A model generated the notes under the pieces. It did no database searches. It was not told where the DNA came from and saw only the letters and a list, made by a program, of their open reading frames with translations. The translations under genes were made by a program, and so were the position numbers. A stretch of 64,000 bases of DNA from Flavobacteriales bacterium (lineage in GTDB: Bacteria > Bacteroidota > Bacteroidia > Flavobacteriales_D > Sanyastnellaceae): positions 41,757 to 105,756 of the forward strand of contig JAQWFN010000117.1 in NCBI GenBank assembly GCA_029238785.1. The letters run 5' to 3'. How positions within the stretch are numbered: position 1 is the stretch's first letter; the number at the start of each line of letters is the position of its first letter. This document shows, in pieces, positions 18,202 to 27,661 of the stretch.

Positions 18202-20571
18202 TTAGTCAAGCTGCACCCGTGCGTAGCTGACATCCCCGTTTCTCGCAATGTACTTTAGAAGGTATGCTCCTGTAGCTTTATCTGAAAGTTCTATTTCCGA
18301 ACCAAAGCTCACAAATTCTTCCACCAAGCGCCCTCTTAAATCAAGTACCTGAAGAATTCCTCCATCAACCCCAGACAAGGTAAACTTACCCGAGCTCGGA
18401 TTTGGATAGGCTTCAAAAATAGCGAGTTCACTTCGCATGATGACAGCTCTGTGCGTGAAGTCAGTAGCTCCATTAAAATCAGTTTGTTTGATACGATAGT
18501 AACTTGTTCCCTCGTGAGGTTTTTGATCGATGAAGGAATAGTCATGATTGTCGTAGGACGTTCCTGCTCCATCAACGAAACCGATGTCTTCCCACGCAAA
18601 GCCGTCTTGCGAACGTTGGACGCTGAAGTAGTCGTTTTCAAGTTCCGTAGCGGTTTGCCATGAGCACAGCACCTCTTCATCGTTGCTAATCAACTTCGCA
18701 TCGAAACCGAGCCATTCTACTGGTAACACCAGTAAAGCGCACTGAACCGAGACAATATCGCTTACCACTACTCCAACACCATCACAACGAAGATAGCTTG
18801 CTTCCGCCACGAAGGTTTGCACATCCGTAGAAGGACATACCTGCAAAGTGGAACCTGTCCCCACCACTCCCAAACCCTGTTGGGACCACTCAATGCTCAC
18901 AATACTTGCCCCAGCAGGATTGAATCTCCAAGCTTCATTACTTGCTGACCAAGCTCCGGTTTGCCTTCCTGGAGGAACAACCCCCATGGTTCCTGTCGCA
19001 TTCTGTAGCCCAATGACAGCGTTCCCACTATTCCAACCAGCACAAGTAGGCTTGTCCTCGATATAAACCTCAACCACATTCGTTGTTTCATAAAGCACTA
19101 TTTGCTGAGTAGTTCTAATAGAAGTGCAGCTAAAGTGGGGTACATCATAAAAGTTCACCACGAGAGTTCTGCAAGGCGCACTCCCCAAGACGGCATAAGA
19201 GATTGAACCACCTTGACCAGGGTCTATATCATGATAAGCACCATTGATGGAATTATTATAAATACCCCCTTGCGTCAACCCTACAGGCGCGCTGGGCGTG
19301 GGGACACTTGCACTATAGGCAAATGCACAAATTTGATTAGCCTGAGTGATATCAAAAGTAATCAGGCCATTCGCGCCAATCACCGCTTGATTGAAAACGT
19401 TGCCATAGAAGCAAAAATCAAAAGGAAGTGGTATTACGTCTGAAAAGATGTCATCAAAACCAACAAATATCGGGGTACCTACAGTAAAGGGATATGGTGG
19501 ACAGAAATCTATGGCCTCAACTGTATAACTTGTGGTTGAACCAACATCAAAAAAATCAGCCGTTACGTCAAGCGGCAAGCATGGATCAACACATTCGGGC
19601 AAGGAAATATCAGCACCGAGATCTATACTGGGGCAACCTGGTGGGTTAGGGTTGATGCATGGAATACAAGAACCATCATCCACCGTTGCATCAGGGTTAT
19701 AATTAGGAGATGAGGGATTCATACATCCAAACACAGGTGGAATGGCACAATACACTTCCCATAAGAACGGCAAATAACTACCAGAACCACAAGAAACTGA
19801 ACCATCAGAAGAAATCGAAAAACTAATTCCATTGCCTAGAGTAGATATGAAATCGAGGCCACTTAAATCCGTTACAGCACCAACCGTGTTTTGATAAAGA
19901 ATCGGCGAGCCTGGTCCTGGCCCGTCATACACAATAAGTTGATCAAAAGTCCCTGACTCCACGGCACCTTGCGCGAAGGCAAGTAACACTTGTTCTCCAG
20001 GCGTAATGGGGGCATAAGAGAATACCGTATAATCGCCATTTCCATAGCAATAGCTTCCAGAAATAATACTTCCACCGCAATTAAAACTAAAACAAGAACC
20101 ATCGTCAATAGTAGCGCTTGGATCAAAATTATCTGCTGTGGGATCAGTGCAACCCGGAACTTCTGCTCCACCACAAAAAACATCAAAGATCATGGGAACA
20201 AAGGATGCTGAAGCACATGACACTGAACCGTCTGAATCAAAAAGAATTGTGATCGGATTCCCCACACTCGCCACGACACTCACCCCGGCGACGTCGGTAT
20301 TGACAATACCGTTTTGAAAGAGTATTGGACCACCTACTAGGCCGTCAAACACCTGAAAAACATCCCAATTATTATTCTCGACTACCCCTTGAATGAAGTT
20401 GATGCTCACGGGAACTCCCGGTGTTGTAGGATAAAAAACCAACTCAGTATACTCACCATTACCATAACAGTAAGTCTGAGACACTGGAGGATCTGTACAT
20501 TGCCCAAAGGCCAGATCAAACGCTAGAGCGAATATCAGTACCAGAAAGGTTCTTAAATAATACAAAAGCAA
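18202..20571 (-). CDS. Secreted CUB-like protein with T9SS type A sorting domain
   Basis: 789 residues. Signal peptide MLLYYLRTFLVLIFALAFDLAFG ends before QCTDPPVSQ. Two CUB-like domains (about 24-140 and 165-275) each have YCYGNGxY, a VFDG/VYDGP segment and SDGSVSC. Each is followed by a Cys-flanked acidic motif of the GCTDPTADNF...DDGSC type that looks like a calcium-binding loop. A central beta domain (about 320-560) is rich in Cys. The last 80 residues are a type A sorting domain starting FEAYPNPSSGKFTLSG. This suggests a surface or released adhesin-like protein; the ligand is unknown. It is inserted between dtd and the MazG-like gene on the opposite strand. Confidence 0.85.
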   Translation of the reverse strand: MLLYYLRTFLVLIFALAFDLAFGQCTDPPVSQTYCYGNGEYTELVFYPTTPGVPVSINFIQGVVENNNWDVFQVFDGLVGGPILFQNGIVNTDVAGVSVVASVGNPITILFDSDGSVSCASASFVPMIFDVFCGGAEVPGCTDPTADNFDPSATIDDGSCFSFNCGGSIISGSYCYGNGDYTVFSYAPITPGEQVLLAFAQGAVESGTFDQLIVYDGPGPGSPILYQNTVGAVTDLSGLDFISTLGNGISFSISSDGSVSCGSGSYLPFLWEVYCAIPPVFGCMNPSSPNYNPDATVDDGSCIPCINPNPPGCPSIDLGADISLPECVDPCLPLDVTADFFDVGSTTSYTVEAIDFCPPYPFTVGTPIFVGFDDIFSDVIPLPFDFCFYGNVFNQAVIGANGLITFDITQANQICAFAYSASVPTPSAPVGLTQGGIYNNSINGAYHDIDPGQGGSISYAVLGSAPCRTLVVNFYDVPHFSCTSIRTTQQIVLYETTNVVEVYIEDKPTCAGWNSGNAVIGLQNATGTMGVVPPGRQTGAWSASNEAWRFNPAGASIVSIEWSQQGLGVVGTGSTLQVCPSTDVQTFVAEASYLRCDGVGVVVSDIVSVQCALLVLPVEWLGFDAKLISNDEEVLCSWQTATELENDYFSVQRSQDGFAWEDIGFVDGAGTSYDNHDYSFIDQKPHEGTSYYRIKQTDFNGATDFTHRAVIMRSELAIFEAYPNPSSGKFTLSGVDGGILQVLDLRGRLVEEFVSFGSEIELSDKATGAYLLKYIARNGDVSYARVQLD

Positions 20572-20697
20572 ATAGTTAAGATTGCAGTGCTCAATTTAAC
20601 ACTAATTTATTAATCAGAAAAACCAACTTGGGCTTTGGTTTTGCTTGTTCGGTTTAAAGGTCTTACTTACCTTGCTACAGATCGAAAAATCAGTACT

Positions 20698-21039
20698 ATG
20701 AACTCCAACTCAATCACCCTTCAACAAGCCCAAAAAGAAGTAGACCACTGGATAAAAACCATTGGCGTGCGCTACTTCAGCGAACTCACCAACATGGCCA
20801 TGCTCACAGAAGAAGTGGGCGAAGTAGCTCGAATCATTGCGAGGAGATACGGAGAACAATCTGAAAAAGAAAGCGATAAAAACAAAGACCTCGGCGATGA
20901 AATGGCAGATGTACTTTGGGTGCTCTTATGCTTGGCCAATCAGACAGGGGTTGACCTCACTGCTGCCTTCCATCGAAATATGGAAAAAAAGAGCATCAGA
21001 GACAAAGACCGTCATCAACAAAACCCAAAATTGAAATAA
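20698..21039 (+). CDS. MazG-like nucleotide pyrophosphohydrolase
   Basis: 113 residues, an all-alpha NTP pyrophosphohydrolase of the MazG/RS21-C6 type that hydrolyses (d)NTPs to monophosphate and pyrophosphate. Metal-binding motifs are EEVGEVARIIARR and, after a spacer of about 20 residues, GDEMADVLWVL. The start MNSNSITLQQAQKEVDHWI fits the family; 21 more in-frame codons upstream lack similarity. The BNR gene starts 16 bases after the stop and may be co-transcribed. Confidence 0.88.
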   Translation: MNSNSITLQQAQKEVDHWIKTIGVRYFSELTNMAMLTEEVGEVARIIARRYGEQSEKESDKNKDLGDEMADVLWVLLCLANQTGVDLTAAFHRNMEKKSIRDKDRHQQNPKLK

Positions 21040-21055
21040 GCTAGACCAAAGCCAC

Positions 21056-23887
21056 ATGATCAAATCTACTTACTTATGTATCGCTGCGTTACTTCTCTTC
21101 ACGACCGGACTCCTTGCGCAGAAAAAAAACAATAGCAATCAGCACACAAGCACAAACCAACCCGAAACCTTAGTGCATGAGATGCAGTTTCAGAACATCG
21201 GCCCAAGCATTATGAGTGGAAGGGTTGTTGACCTGAAGGTAAACCCTGAAAGCACTACTGAATTCTTTGTTGCTTATGCAACGGGCGGACTCTGGTACAC
21301 GGCAAATAATGGCACTTCTTTCACTCCTGTTTTTGATGAGGCGCCGACCCAAAATATTGGGGCCTTTGATGTGAATTGGGAGCAAAAATCAATCTGGGTT
21401 GGTACTGGAGAGGTGAATTCAAGCAGGAGTTCCTATGCTGGAATGGGCATGTTTTACTCGAAGGTTGAAGGACCATGGCTTGGTGAAGCTGGAAAATTTA
21501 ATGGGAAATGGGAACAACGCGGACTTGAAAACACCCATCACATAGGAAAAGTGATGATTGACCCAAATAATGCACAGCGCATTCTTGTTGCTGCGATGGG
21601 TCAGCTATACACCCACGCTGGCGATGAAGGTGGTTTATTTCAGAGTTTTGACAATGGGGCGAATTGGGAAAAAATGCTTGAGATTGAAGACGCAGGATTT
21701 GTTGACTTGGAACTCAACCCTTATACTGACGAGCTTTTTGCTGCGGCTTGGCAACGCGAACGAAAAGCCTGGAATTTTGTAGAAGGTGGTCCGGCATCAG
21801 ACATCTATCATTCTACCGACAAAGGCAAAACTTGGAAAAAACTACGCGAGCAATTCCCGGGCTTTGTTGCAGGTAAAAATGTGGGCAGAATTGGGCTTTC
21901 TCTTTATGCTGATGCCGATAGTTGGGTACTCTATGCTAGTGTTGACAATCAGAACGAAGCCTTCAAAAAAGAAGATAAGCTGAGCTCCGAGAACCAAGAC
22001 AAGCCTTTGAATTCAAAAGACTTCAAAACCATGAGCATGGAGGAATTCGAAGCAATCCCCGACTCCGTTTTGAGTGTTTTTTTAGATGAAAATGATTTCG
22101 GGCGAGATCTCAAGCCTGCTGCATTGAGAGAAGAAATTCAATCGAAAAAGCTTCAACTGAGCGACATCTACAACTATTTCTATGATGCCAACAGCGAGCT
22201 CTTTAACAAAGAAATCCTTGGACTAGAATTGTACAAATTTAGCAGTGACGCTCACCAGTGTGTTCGCACACATGATGCTGGTGCCCTGAGTGAAATCGTG
22301 TACTCTTATGGTTATTATTTTGGAATGCTTGAAGTGGATCCGAGCAATCCCGAGCGGGTTATTGTGGCTGGCGTTCCTATGATTTGTTCTGAAGACGGTG
22401 GAGCAACTTGGAGTTCCATTAATGCAGACAATGTGCATGTTGATCACCACTGCATTTGGATCAACCCGAAAAACCCTCAACACCTCATCAATGGTAACGA
22501 CGGGGGAATCAACATCTCTTACGATGGTGGAAAGCACTACGTCAAATGCAACTCCCCTTCTGTTGGTCAGTTTTACACGGTAAACGTAGACCAAGCTGAG
22601 CCTTACCGTGTTTACGGCGGACTCCAAGACAATGGGGTTTGGCGAGGACCAAATGACCATTTAGAGAACAGCGCTTGGCATCAAGACGGGAAGTACGCCT
22701 ATGATTTTTTAATGGGCGGAGACGGGATGAAGGTTGAAATCGATTGGAAAGACAATACTACCATTTACACGGGATATCAGTTTGGCCATTATTACCGCAT
22801 CGACCCGGACGGTAAAAGAACCTACATTCATCCCAAACACCAACTGGGCGAAGCACATTTGAGGTGGAATTGGCAAACACCCATTCAAATTTCAAAGCAC
22901 CTTCCTGAAGTCATATACATGGCCTCCAACCGTTTTCACCGCTCCCTTGACAAAGCGGAGACTTGGGAAACTTTGAGCGGAGACTTGACTACAAGCAAAA
23001 ACCGAGGTGATGTTCCTTATGCAACAAGCACAAGCATTGATGAGAGTCCGCTTAAATACGGTCTTCTCGCTTTGGGAACTGACGACGGCAACGTTCATGT
23101 TTCAAAAGATGGAGGCAATACTTGGACTAATGTAAGCAAGAAACTCCCTAAAGATCTTTGGGTGAGTCGGGTTCGTTGGAGTGCGCATCAAGAAGGCACA
23201 CTATACCTCACACTCAACGGATATCGCAATGATCACTTTGCTCCTTACGTATACAAAAGTATGGACTATGGCGCCACTTGGATCAACATATCAGCACAGC
23301 TCCCCCATTCACCTGTGAACGTTATTTTGCCATCTAGCATTCGTGAGGGCTTGCTTTTTGTGGGGAATGACGAAGGATTGTTTGTGAGCTTGGATGATGG
23401 TATTTCTTATGCGCAACTCGGTGCTGCAGATTTCCCAAATGTAGCTGTTCACGATCTTGCAATTGCCGAACGGGAGCAGGAGTTAGTTATTGCAACCCAC
23501 GGAAGAAGTCTATATAAACTCGACATCTCACTGCTTCAAGAAAACCTCCTTAATGAAGCCATGATTGTTTGTGAAGCCTTGAAATACGGAGAAAACCTTG
23601 GCCAATCTTGGAACAAGTGGATTCCCGCACCAATAAAGCCATTCGAGCTCCAGATCTTCTTACCAGAAGCCAAAGCCGGAGTACTTGATGTGCTTGATGA
23701 AAATGGCGAAGTTATTTTCAGCAAAAATTTGAACCTTCATGCCGGCCTCCATCAACTGCGTTTCGACCAAGCTCTTGTTGTTTCGGAAAATGGAAGCACG
23801 AAAAGCTATCCTGTAGGAATTTACGAAGTGCGTTTTACCTCCAGTGCAGGAGAGGTACTTAATGGAAGTTGGGAAATTGTGGAGTAA
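21056..23887 (+). CDS. Large secreted BNR/sortilin-like beta-propeller protein
   Basis: 943 residues. Signal peptide MIKSTYLCIAALLLFTTGLLA ends before QKKNNSN. At least seven Asp-box/BNR repeats of the form SxDxGxTW are spread along the protein, for example STDKGKTW, SEDGGATW, SKDGGNTW and SMDYGATW, as in VPS10/sortilin and glycosyl-hydrolase-like propellers. HNIGP-like FQNIGPSIMSGRV near the N-terminus is typical of this Bacteroidota family. There is no T9SS sorting domain and no clear catalytic set, so it may stay in the periplasm or outer membrane. It converges on nadE with only two bases between the stops and no terminator. Confidence 0.85.
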   Translation: MIKSTYLCIAALLLFTTGLLAQKKNNSNQHTSTNQPETLVHEMQFQNIGPSIMSGRVVDLKVNPESTTEFFVAYATGGLWYTANNGTSFTPVFDEAPTQNIGAFDVNWEQKSIWVGTGEVNSSRSSYAGMGMFYSKVEGPWLGEAGKFNGKWEQRGLENTHHIGKVMIDPNNAQRILVAAMGQLYTHAGDEGGLFQSFDNGANWEKMLEIEDAGFVDLELNPYTDELFAAAWQRERKAWNFVEGGPASDIYHSTDKGKTWKKLREQFPGFVAGKNVGRIGLSLYADADSWVLYASVDNQNEAFKKEDKLSSENQDKPLNSKDFKTMSMEEFEAIPDSVLSVFLDENDFGRDLKPAALREEIQSKKLQLSDIYNYFYDANSELFNKEILGLELYKFSSDAHQCVRTHDAGALSEIVYSYGYYFGMLEVDPSNPERVIVAGVPMICSEDGGATWSSINADNVHVDHHCIWINPKNPQHLINGNDGGINISYDGGKHYVKCNSPSVGQFYTVNVDQAEPYRVYGGLQDNGVWRGPNDHLENSAWHQDGKYAYDFLMGGDGMKVEIDWKDNTTIYTGYQFGHYYRIDPDGKRTYIHPKHQLGEAHLRWNWQTPIQISKHLPEVIYMASNRFHRSLDKAETWETLSGDLTTSKNRGDVPYATSTSIDESPLKYGLLALGTDDGNVHVSKDGGNTWTNVSKKLPKDLWVSRVRWSAHQEGTLYLTLNGYRNDHFAPYVYKSMDYGATWINISAQLPHSPVNVILPSSIREGLLFVGNDEGLFVSLDDGISYAQLGAADFPNVAVHDLAIAEREQELVIATHGRSLYKLDISLLQENLLNEAMIVCEALKYGENLGQSWNKWIPAPIKPFELQIFLPEAKAGVLDVLDENGEVIFSKNLNLHAGLHQLRFDQALVVSENGSTKSYPVGIYEVRFTSSAGEVLNGSWEIVE

Positions 23888-23889
23888 GC

Positions 23890-24672
23890 TTATTTAAGCG
23901 TTTCGGGGATGAGACAAACTGGAATCGGAATCATCTTGTGTTGGTTGATTCGGTTCAGGCGCTTGTAGATATCGAGCACCTTTTCTTGTCGGGATGAAAT
24001 TTCGCCCACTTCTCCATTTGCGATAAAATCCATTGCCCATTCCAGTTCTGGATAAGACGCTCCTATTTGGTCTTCATCTGTGCGGTCATCGCCCCAGAGT
24101 CCGTCAGTTGGTGCTGCGTCAAGGATGGATTGAATCACGTTTAATTCCTTCGCTAAGGCGTAGACTTCCGACTTCATCAAGTCGGCAATTGGGGAAATAT
24201 CAACGCCACCATCGCCGTATTTTGTGTAGAAGCCTACTCCAAAATCTTCCACTTTATTACCTGTCCCCACCACAATGCTACTATTGAGTTGAGCGAAGTA
24301 ATAGAGGCTTGTCATGCGCAAACGGGCTCTTGTATTCACCAGCGCCATATCTCTTGCTGCTGCTCCACTTGGTGGAAGCGTGGCTACAAAACCATCGAAA
24401 ACAGTGCTAAGGTCAAGTTTTTGACGTGTGACGTTGGGGAATTCTTTTTGAAGAAAATCGATGTGTTCTGAAGCCCGAGTGATTTGGCTTTCTGCTTGAT
24501 GGATCGGCATCTCCAAGCACAGCGTTGGTTTGCCTGTTCTAGCAGCAAGCGTACTGGTGAGTGCCGAGTCGATACCGCCCGACACTCCCACTACAAAACC
24601 TTTTGTTCCAGACTCGTCTGAATACCCTTTTAGCCACTCGGTAATGTGGTTGATTACGCCGATTTTATTCAT
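23890..24672 (-). CDS. nadE: NH3-dependent NAD+ synthetase
   Basis: 260 residues. It makes NAD+ from deamido-NAD, ATP and ammonia, the last step of NAD synthesis. The PP-loop GVSGGIDSALTSTLA (about 30-44) is the ATP-pyrophosphatase motif; GTGNKVEDFGVGFYTKYGDGGVD and DLMKSEVYALAKEL follow. It lacks an N-terminal glutaminase domain, so it uses free ammonia. It lies 8 bases downstream of the beta-barrel gene in one minus-strand unit. nadE next to gldB/gldC is an arrangement I recall from other gliding Bacteroidota. Confidence 0.95.
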   Translation of the reverse strand: MNKIGVINHITEWLKGYSDESGTKGFVVGVSGGIDSALTSTLAARTGKPTLCLEMPIHQAESQITRASEHIDFLQKEFPNVTRQKLDLSTVFDGFVATLPPSGAAARDMALVNTRARLRMTSLYYFAQLNSSIVVGTGNKVEDFGVGFYTKYGDGGVDISPIADLMKSEVYALAKELNVIQSILDAAPTDGLWGDDRTDEDQIGASYPELEWAMDFIANGEVGEISSRQEKVLDIYKRLNRINQHKMIPIPVCLIPETLK

Positions 24673-24680
24673 CTTCTCGT

Positions 24681-25478
24681 TTAGAATAAGATACCCACAT
24701 TAAGTTGAAGCATGTTGGTGATGCTTCTCATCTTAAAGGTGTTTGGCTCAATACCGTCAAACAAAGGTTCATCGCGCTCATTTGTAGTTATACCCAGCTG
24801 ATTTCTATGAAGGTTTGTAAAACCGTTATTGAACTCCAATCCGGCTAGAATTGACGTACTTCCACTCAGGTTGTACTCAATACCTGCTGCCATGATCAAA
24901 GACACCCTTGCTATAGCAACATCGTCTGTAATGTTAATGTTCTCATCGTCGAAAGAAGGTATTTCCGTTTTTTCCCAAGATATGCTTCCATCTGCCGACA
25001 CGCGCTCTAGTTCAAAATCCCAAGTATCGTCTGCACTAGAACCAATGTTCACTCCCAGTCCCAAACCAAATTGCCCCCAATAGGTGATGTAGCCAATTTC
25101 ATTTGTTCTGAGCTTAAAGGTGAGGGGAATCTCAATGTACCTTGTTTTGAACTCTCTTGTTTGGTTAATGATGAATCTACGAGCATTTGTTTCTCCAGCT
25201 GGAACGTAATTGACATCTCTGAAGTACGAGATTCGACCACCATTATTAATGATGTTGATTCCTGTACCAATAGCGTAGTTCTCGGTAAAGAACACATCAG
25301 CAACAAAACCGAAACCAGCCCTAGCTATTGTTCCTTCGTTACTGATAAACTTGTCTTTTGGTTGAATCCAAGAAAAGTTTGGAGTGGCCTTGAAGCCCAT
25401 TCTGAATTTGTTAAATTCTTGAGCGCTTGCTCCGAACGCATAAGCCGAAATGATCAGAAGGATAAGTAATTTTTTCAT
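24681..25478 (-). CDS. PorT-like outer membrane beta-barrel protein
   Basis: 265 residues from the ATG at 25476-25478, whose signal peptide MKKLLILLIISAYAFGASA ends before QEFNKFRMG. A 69-residue upstream extension in the same frame lacks a signal and is rejected. The mature protein alternates short hydrophobic strands and polar turns, as in the PF13568 eight-stranded barrel family, and ends in aromatic/hydrophobic strand LQLNVGILF. PorT itself is a T9SS component of this family, but many paralogues exist, so orthology is not claimed. It is divergent from gldB and upstream of nadE. Confidence 0.75.
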   Translation of the reverse strand: MKKLLILLIISAYAFGASAQEFNKFRMGFKATPNFSWIQPKDKFISNEGTIARAGFGFVADVFFTENYAIGTGINIINNGGRISYFRDVNYVPAGETNARRFIINQTREFKTRYIEIPLTFKLRTNEIGYITYWGQFGLGLGVNIGSSADDTWDFELERVSADGSISWEKTEIPSFDDENINITDDVAIARVSLIMAAGIEYNLSGSTSILAGLEFNNGFTNLHRNQLGITTNERDEPLFDGIEPNTFKMRSITNMLQLNVGILF

Positions 25479-25639
25479 GGTCGTTAAATGATTTTCAAAG
25501 CTATTAATTATACCCAATATAAATGCAGTTCTCTTGTCGAAGCGCATTTTTTTGTTTGCAATGAAGCAAGTTTTATTCCAAAATCCATGTTTGCCGCTCA
25601 TCAAAGTCTGTTCTCCAAAGAAGCAAGAACAAAAATGTA

Positions 25640-25647
25640 TAATTTTG
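25640..25647 (+). promoter_or_regulatory. Predicted -7 box for gldB-gldC
   Basis: TAATTTTG, an exact TAnnTTTG match 25 bases before the gldB ATG. No TTTG lies at the usual distance upstream, so the -33 element is missing or diverged. Confidence 0.45.
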
Positions 25648-25672
25648 CCCACCGAAGAAACGTTCAAAGAGC

Positions 25673-26704
25673 ATGAAGCACCCAAAGCTATCTTATTTAT
25701 TCATTTTATCTGTTCTCTTGTTGTTTTCTTCCTGCGAAGAACATCCTTTCGATGTCGACCTTTCTGGTATCGATGTTAAAATTGAATCTCATCGTCTCGA
25801 TCAGCAATTGCAAGCTGCCGTTCAAAACAAGGAAATCCTGAGCATTGAAAAATTAAGAGCTACGAACGGAAGTTTTGCCGACGATTACATCGAAGACATC
25901 CTTCGAATTGGTCCGGCAGACAGCTCGTACAGCTTAGAAATCCTTCTCGACTTTGCTCAATTCCAAGACACGCAAGATGGCTTTTTGGCGATTGACAGCA
26001 TTCATGGTCCGCAATGGGAGCGCTATTTATCTGAGTTGGAAATGGCATTTCGTTACCACAGCTATCACTTTCCGGAAACAAAAGCACCTGTTGTTATCGG
26101 AATGCACTCGGGCTATAACGCCAGTGTCTATCCTTTCGACCCCAATTACCTCGGTATTGGTCTTGATTATTTCCTAGGTGGCGATCACCCCATCACTCAG
26201 CGTTTAGAACCCACAGTTTTTCCGATGTACATCAAACAAAAGATGGAACCGGAATACTTAGTTCCTAGCGCAATGAGGGGCTGGTTGTTATTGAAAAATC
26301 AGCGCTTGTATTCCGACGAAAACCTATTGAGCACCATCATGTATTGGGGTAAAATGATGTTGTTGATGGACGCTTGCTTCCCCAATATGCCCGACCATTT
26401 GAAAATGGATTACCAAGCCGAGGAAATCGTTTGGTGCGAGGAAAAAGAACGGAGTATTTGGATCGAACTGAGTCAGCACGATATGCTCTATGAAACCAAG
26501 GCCTTCGAAATCGATCGTTGGATTACTGAGGGGCCGTTTACAAAAGCGGGCGACATTCCTCAAGACTCCCCTGCTCGACTCGGCATCTGGATGGGCTGGC
26601 AGATGATGCGCGATTACCACAGTAAGCATCCTGAAATGAGCTTGAAGCAAATTATTGAAGAAACAGATTATTTAAAGGTATTGAACACTTACCGACCAGA
26701 ATAA
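25673..26704 (+). CDS. gldB: Gliding motility lipoprotein GldB
   Basis: 343 residues. Lipoprotein signal LFILSVLLLFSSC with lipidated Cys near 20, then EEHPFDVDLSGIDVKIESHRLD, typical of GldB. The remainder resembles the GldB family, with MHSGYNASVYPFDPNYLGIGLDYFLG in the middle and GRLGIWMGWQMMRDY-like ARLGIWMGWQMMRDY near the end. GldB is required for gliding and is associated with assembly of the motility/secretion machinery; its biochemical role is not established. It is followed 8 bases later by gldC in the same operon. Confidence 0.93.
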   Translation: MKHPKLSYLFILSVLLLFSSCEEHPFDVDLSGIDVKIESHRLDQQLQAAVQNKEILSIEKLRATNGSFADDYIEDILRIGPADSSYSLEILLDFAQFQDTQDGFLAIDSIHGPQWERYLSELEMAFRYHSYHFPETKAPVVIGMHSGYNASVYPFDPNYLGIGLDYFLGGDHPITQRLEPTVFPMYIKQKMEPEYLVPSAMRGWLLLKNQRLYSDENLLSTIMYWGKMMLLMDACFPNMPDHLKMDYQAEEIVWCEEKERSIWIELSQHDMLYETKAFEIDRWITEGPFTKAGDIPQDSPARLGIWMGWQMMRDYHSKHPEMSLKQIIEETDYLKVLNTYRPE

Positions 26705-26712
26705 AGAACACG

Positions 26713-27048
26713 ATGAGCAAAGCAACTTCTACCATTAAGATTGACGTAAGCACCGACGAAAACAAAGTTCCAGAACATATCCTTTGGTCGGCAAGCGACG
26801 CTGGGATCAAAGAGCAAACAGCAAAAGCTATGATTTTATCGATGTGGGACGATAAAGAGCAAACAGCCTTGCGCATTGACTTGTGGGACAAAGAGATGAA
26901 AGTTGACGAAATGAAGCAATTTGTTCATCAGACCATGGTTACCTTGGCCGACAGCTTTGAGCGCTCTACAGGTGAAGACAAAATGGCCATGGCCATGCGT
27001 GATTTCTGCGATTACTTTGCCGAGAAGATGAACCTTTTTCAGCCTTAA
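26713..27048 (+). CDS. gldC: Gliding motility protein GldC
   Basis: 111 residues, the expected size. Contains STIKIDVSTDENKVPEHILWSA and TAKAMILSMWDDKEQTALRIDLWDKEMKVDEMK, the GldC signature stretch. It is soluble and acidic, with no signal peptide. GldC enhances gliding in Flavobacterium johnsoniae and its gene normally follows gldB, as here. Its stop overlaps that of engB on the opposite strand by four bases (TTAA). Confidence 0.93.
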   Translation: MSKATSTIKIDVSTDENKVPEHILWSASDAGIKEQTAKAMILSMWDDKEQTALRIDLWDKEMKVDEMKQFVHQTMVTLADSFERSTGEDKMAMAMRDFCDYFAEKMNLFQP

Positions 27049-27659
27049 TCTTCGCCAAAAAACTGGTTTGTTTCTCCAATAAAGTTCAGCAACTCTGGTT
27101 TTCCAAAACCTGTTTCAGCTGAGGTATAAAAGCACATTGGCATTTCGGTCCAGGTCTTCAACATTTCCTTCTGGTAGTTCGCCATGTTCTTATTTCTTTG
27201 GGCCGAACTCAGCTTATCGAATTTTGTAAAGGCGATAATAAAGGGAATATCGTTTTCTCCGAGCCACTCCATGAACTCAAGATCAATTCGCTGAGGAGTA
27301 TGTCGCGCGTCAATTAAGACCACCGCCCCCATCAAACTTTCACGAAACAAGAAGTATTCTCTAATGAAGTCGGCCCACTTGTGGCGCTCTTTTTTCGGTG
27401 CTTTCGCGAAACCATATCCCGGTAAATCAACGATGTACCAAGGGTCTGACTTTTCATTGATGATAAAATGATTGATCAGCTGGGTTTTACCTGGTGTTGA
27501 AGAGGTTTTTGCCAAACTTCTTTGGTTCACCAAGCTGTTGATGAGCGATGATTTCCCAACGTTTGACCGACCAATAAAGGCGTATTCTGGGTATTCTGGT
27601 GGTGGACATTCCTTTACCACCGCACTGCTTTTCACAAAGCTGGCTGTACCTACATTCAT
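27045..27659 (-). CDS. engB: Ribosome biogenesis GTPase EngB (YsxC/YihA)
   Basis: 204 residues from the ATG at 27657-27659, which directly follows the hydrolase stop. The alternative ATG at 27686 adds nine residues and would overlap the hydrolase by 25 bases. G motifs: G1 GRSNVGKSS, G2 TSSTPGKT, G3 DLPGYG and G4 TKFDK. It binds the assembling large ribosomal subunit. It shares a minus-strand unit with the hydrolase. Confidence 0.95.
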   Translation of the reverse strand: MNVGTASFVKSSAVVKECPPPEYPEYAFIGRSNVGKSSLINSLVNQRSLAKTSSTPGKTQLINHFIINEKSDPWYIVDLPGYGFAKAPKKERHKWADFIREYFLFRESLMGAVVLIDARHTPQRIDLEFMEWLGENDIPFIIAFTKFDKLSSAQRNKNMANYQKEMLKTWTEMPMCFYTSAETGFGKPELLNFIGETNQFFGED

Positions 27660-27661
27660 GT

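Noticed and set aside
20619..20642. 8-bp inverted repeat AAAACCAA/TTGGTTTT between divergent genes
   Set aside because: It lies between two gene starts, has no T-tract and is A/T-rich; no reason to call it a terminator or operator.
25479..25685. N-terminal extension of the PorT-like protein
   Set aside because: The extension overlaps the divergent gldB start region and would bury the clear signal peptide beginning at 25478.
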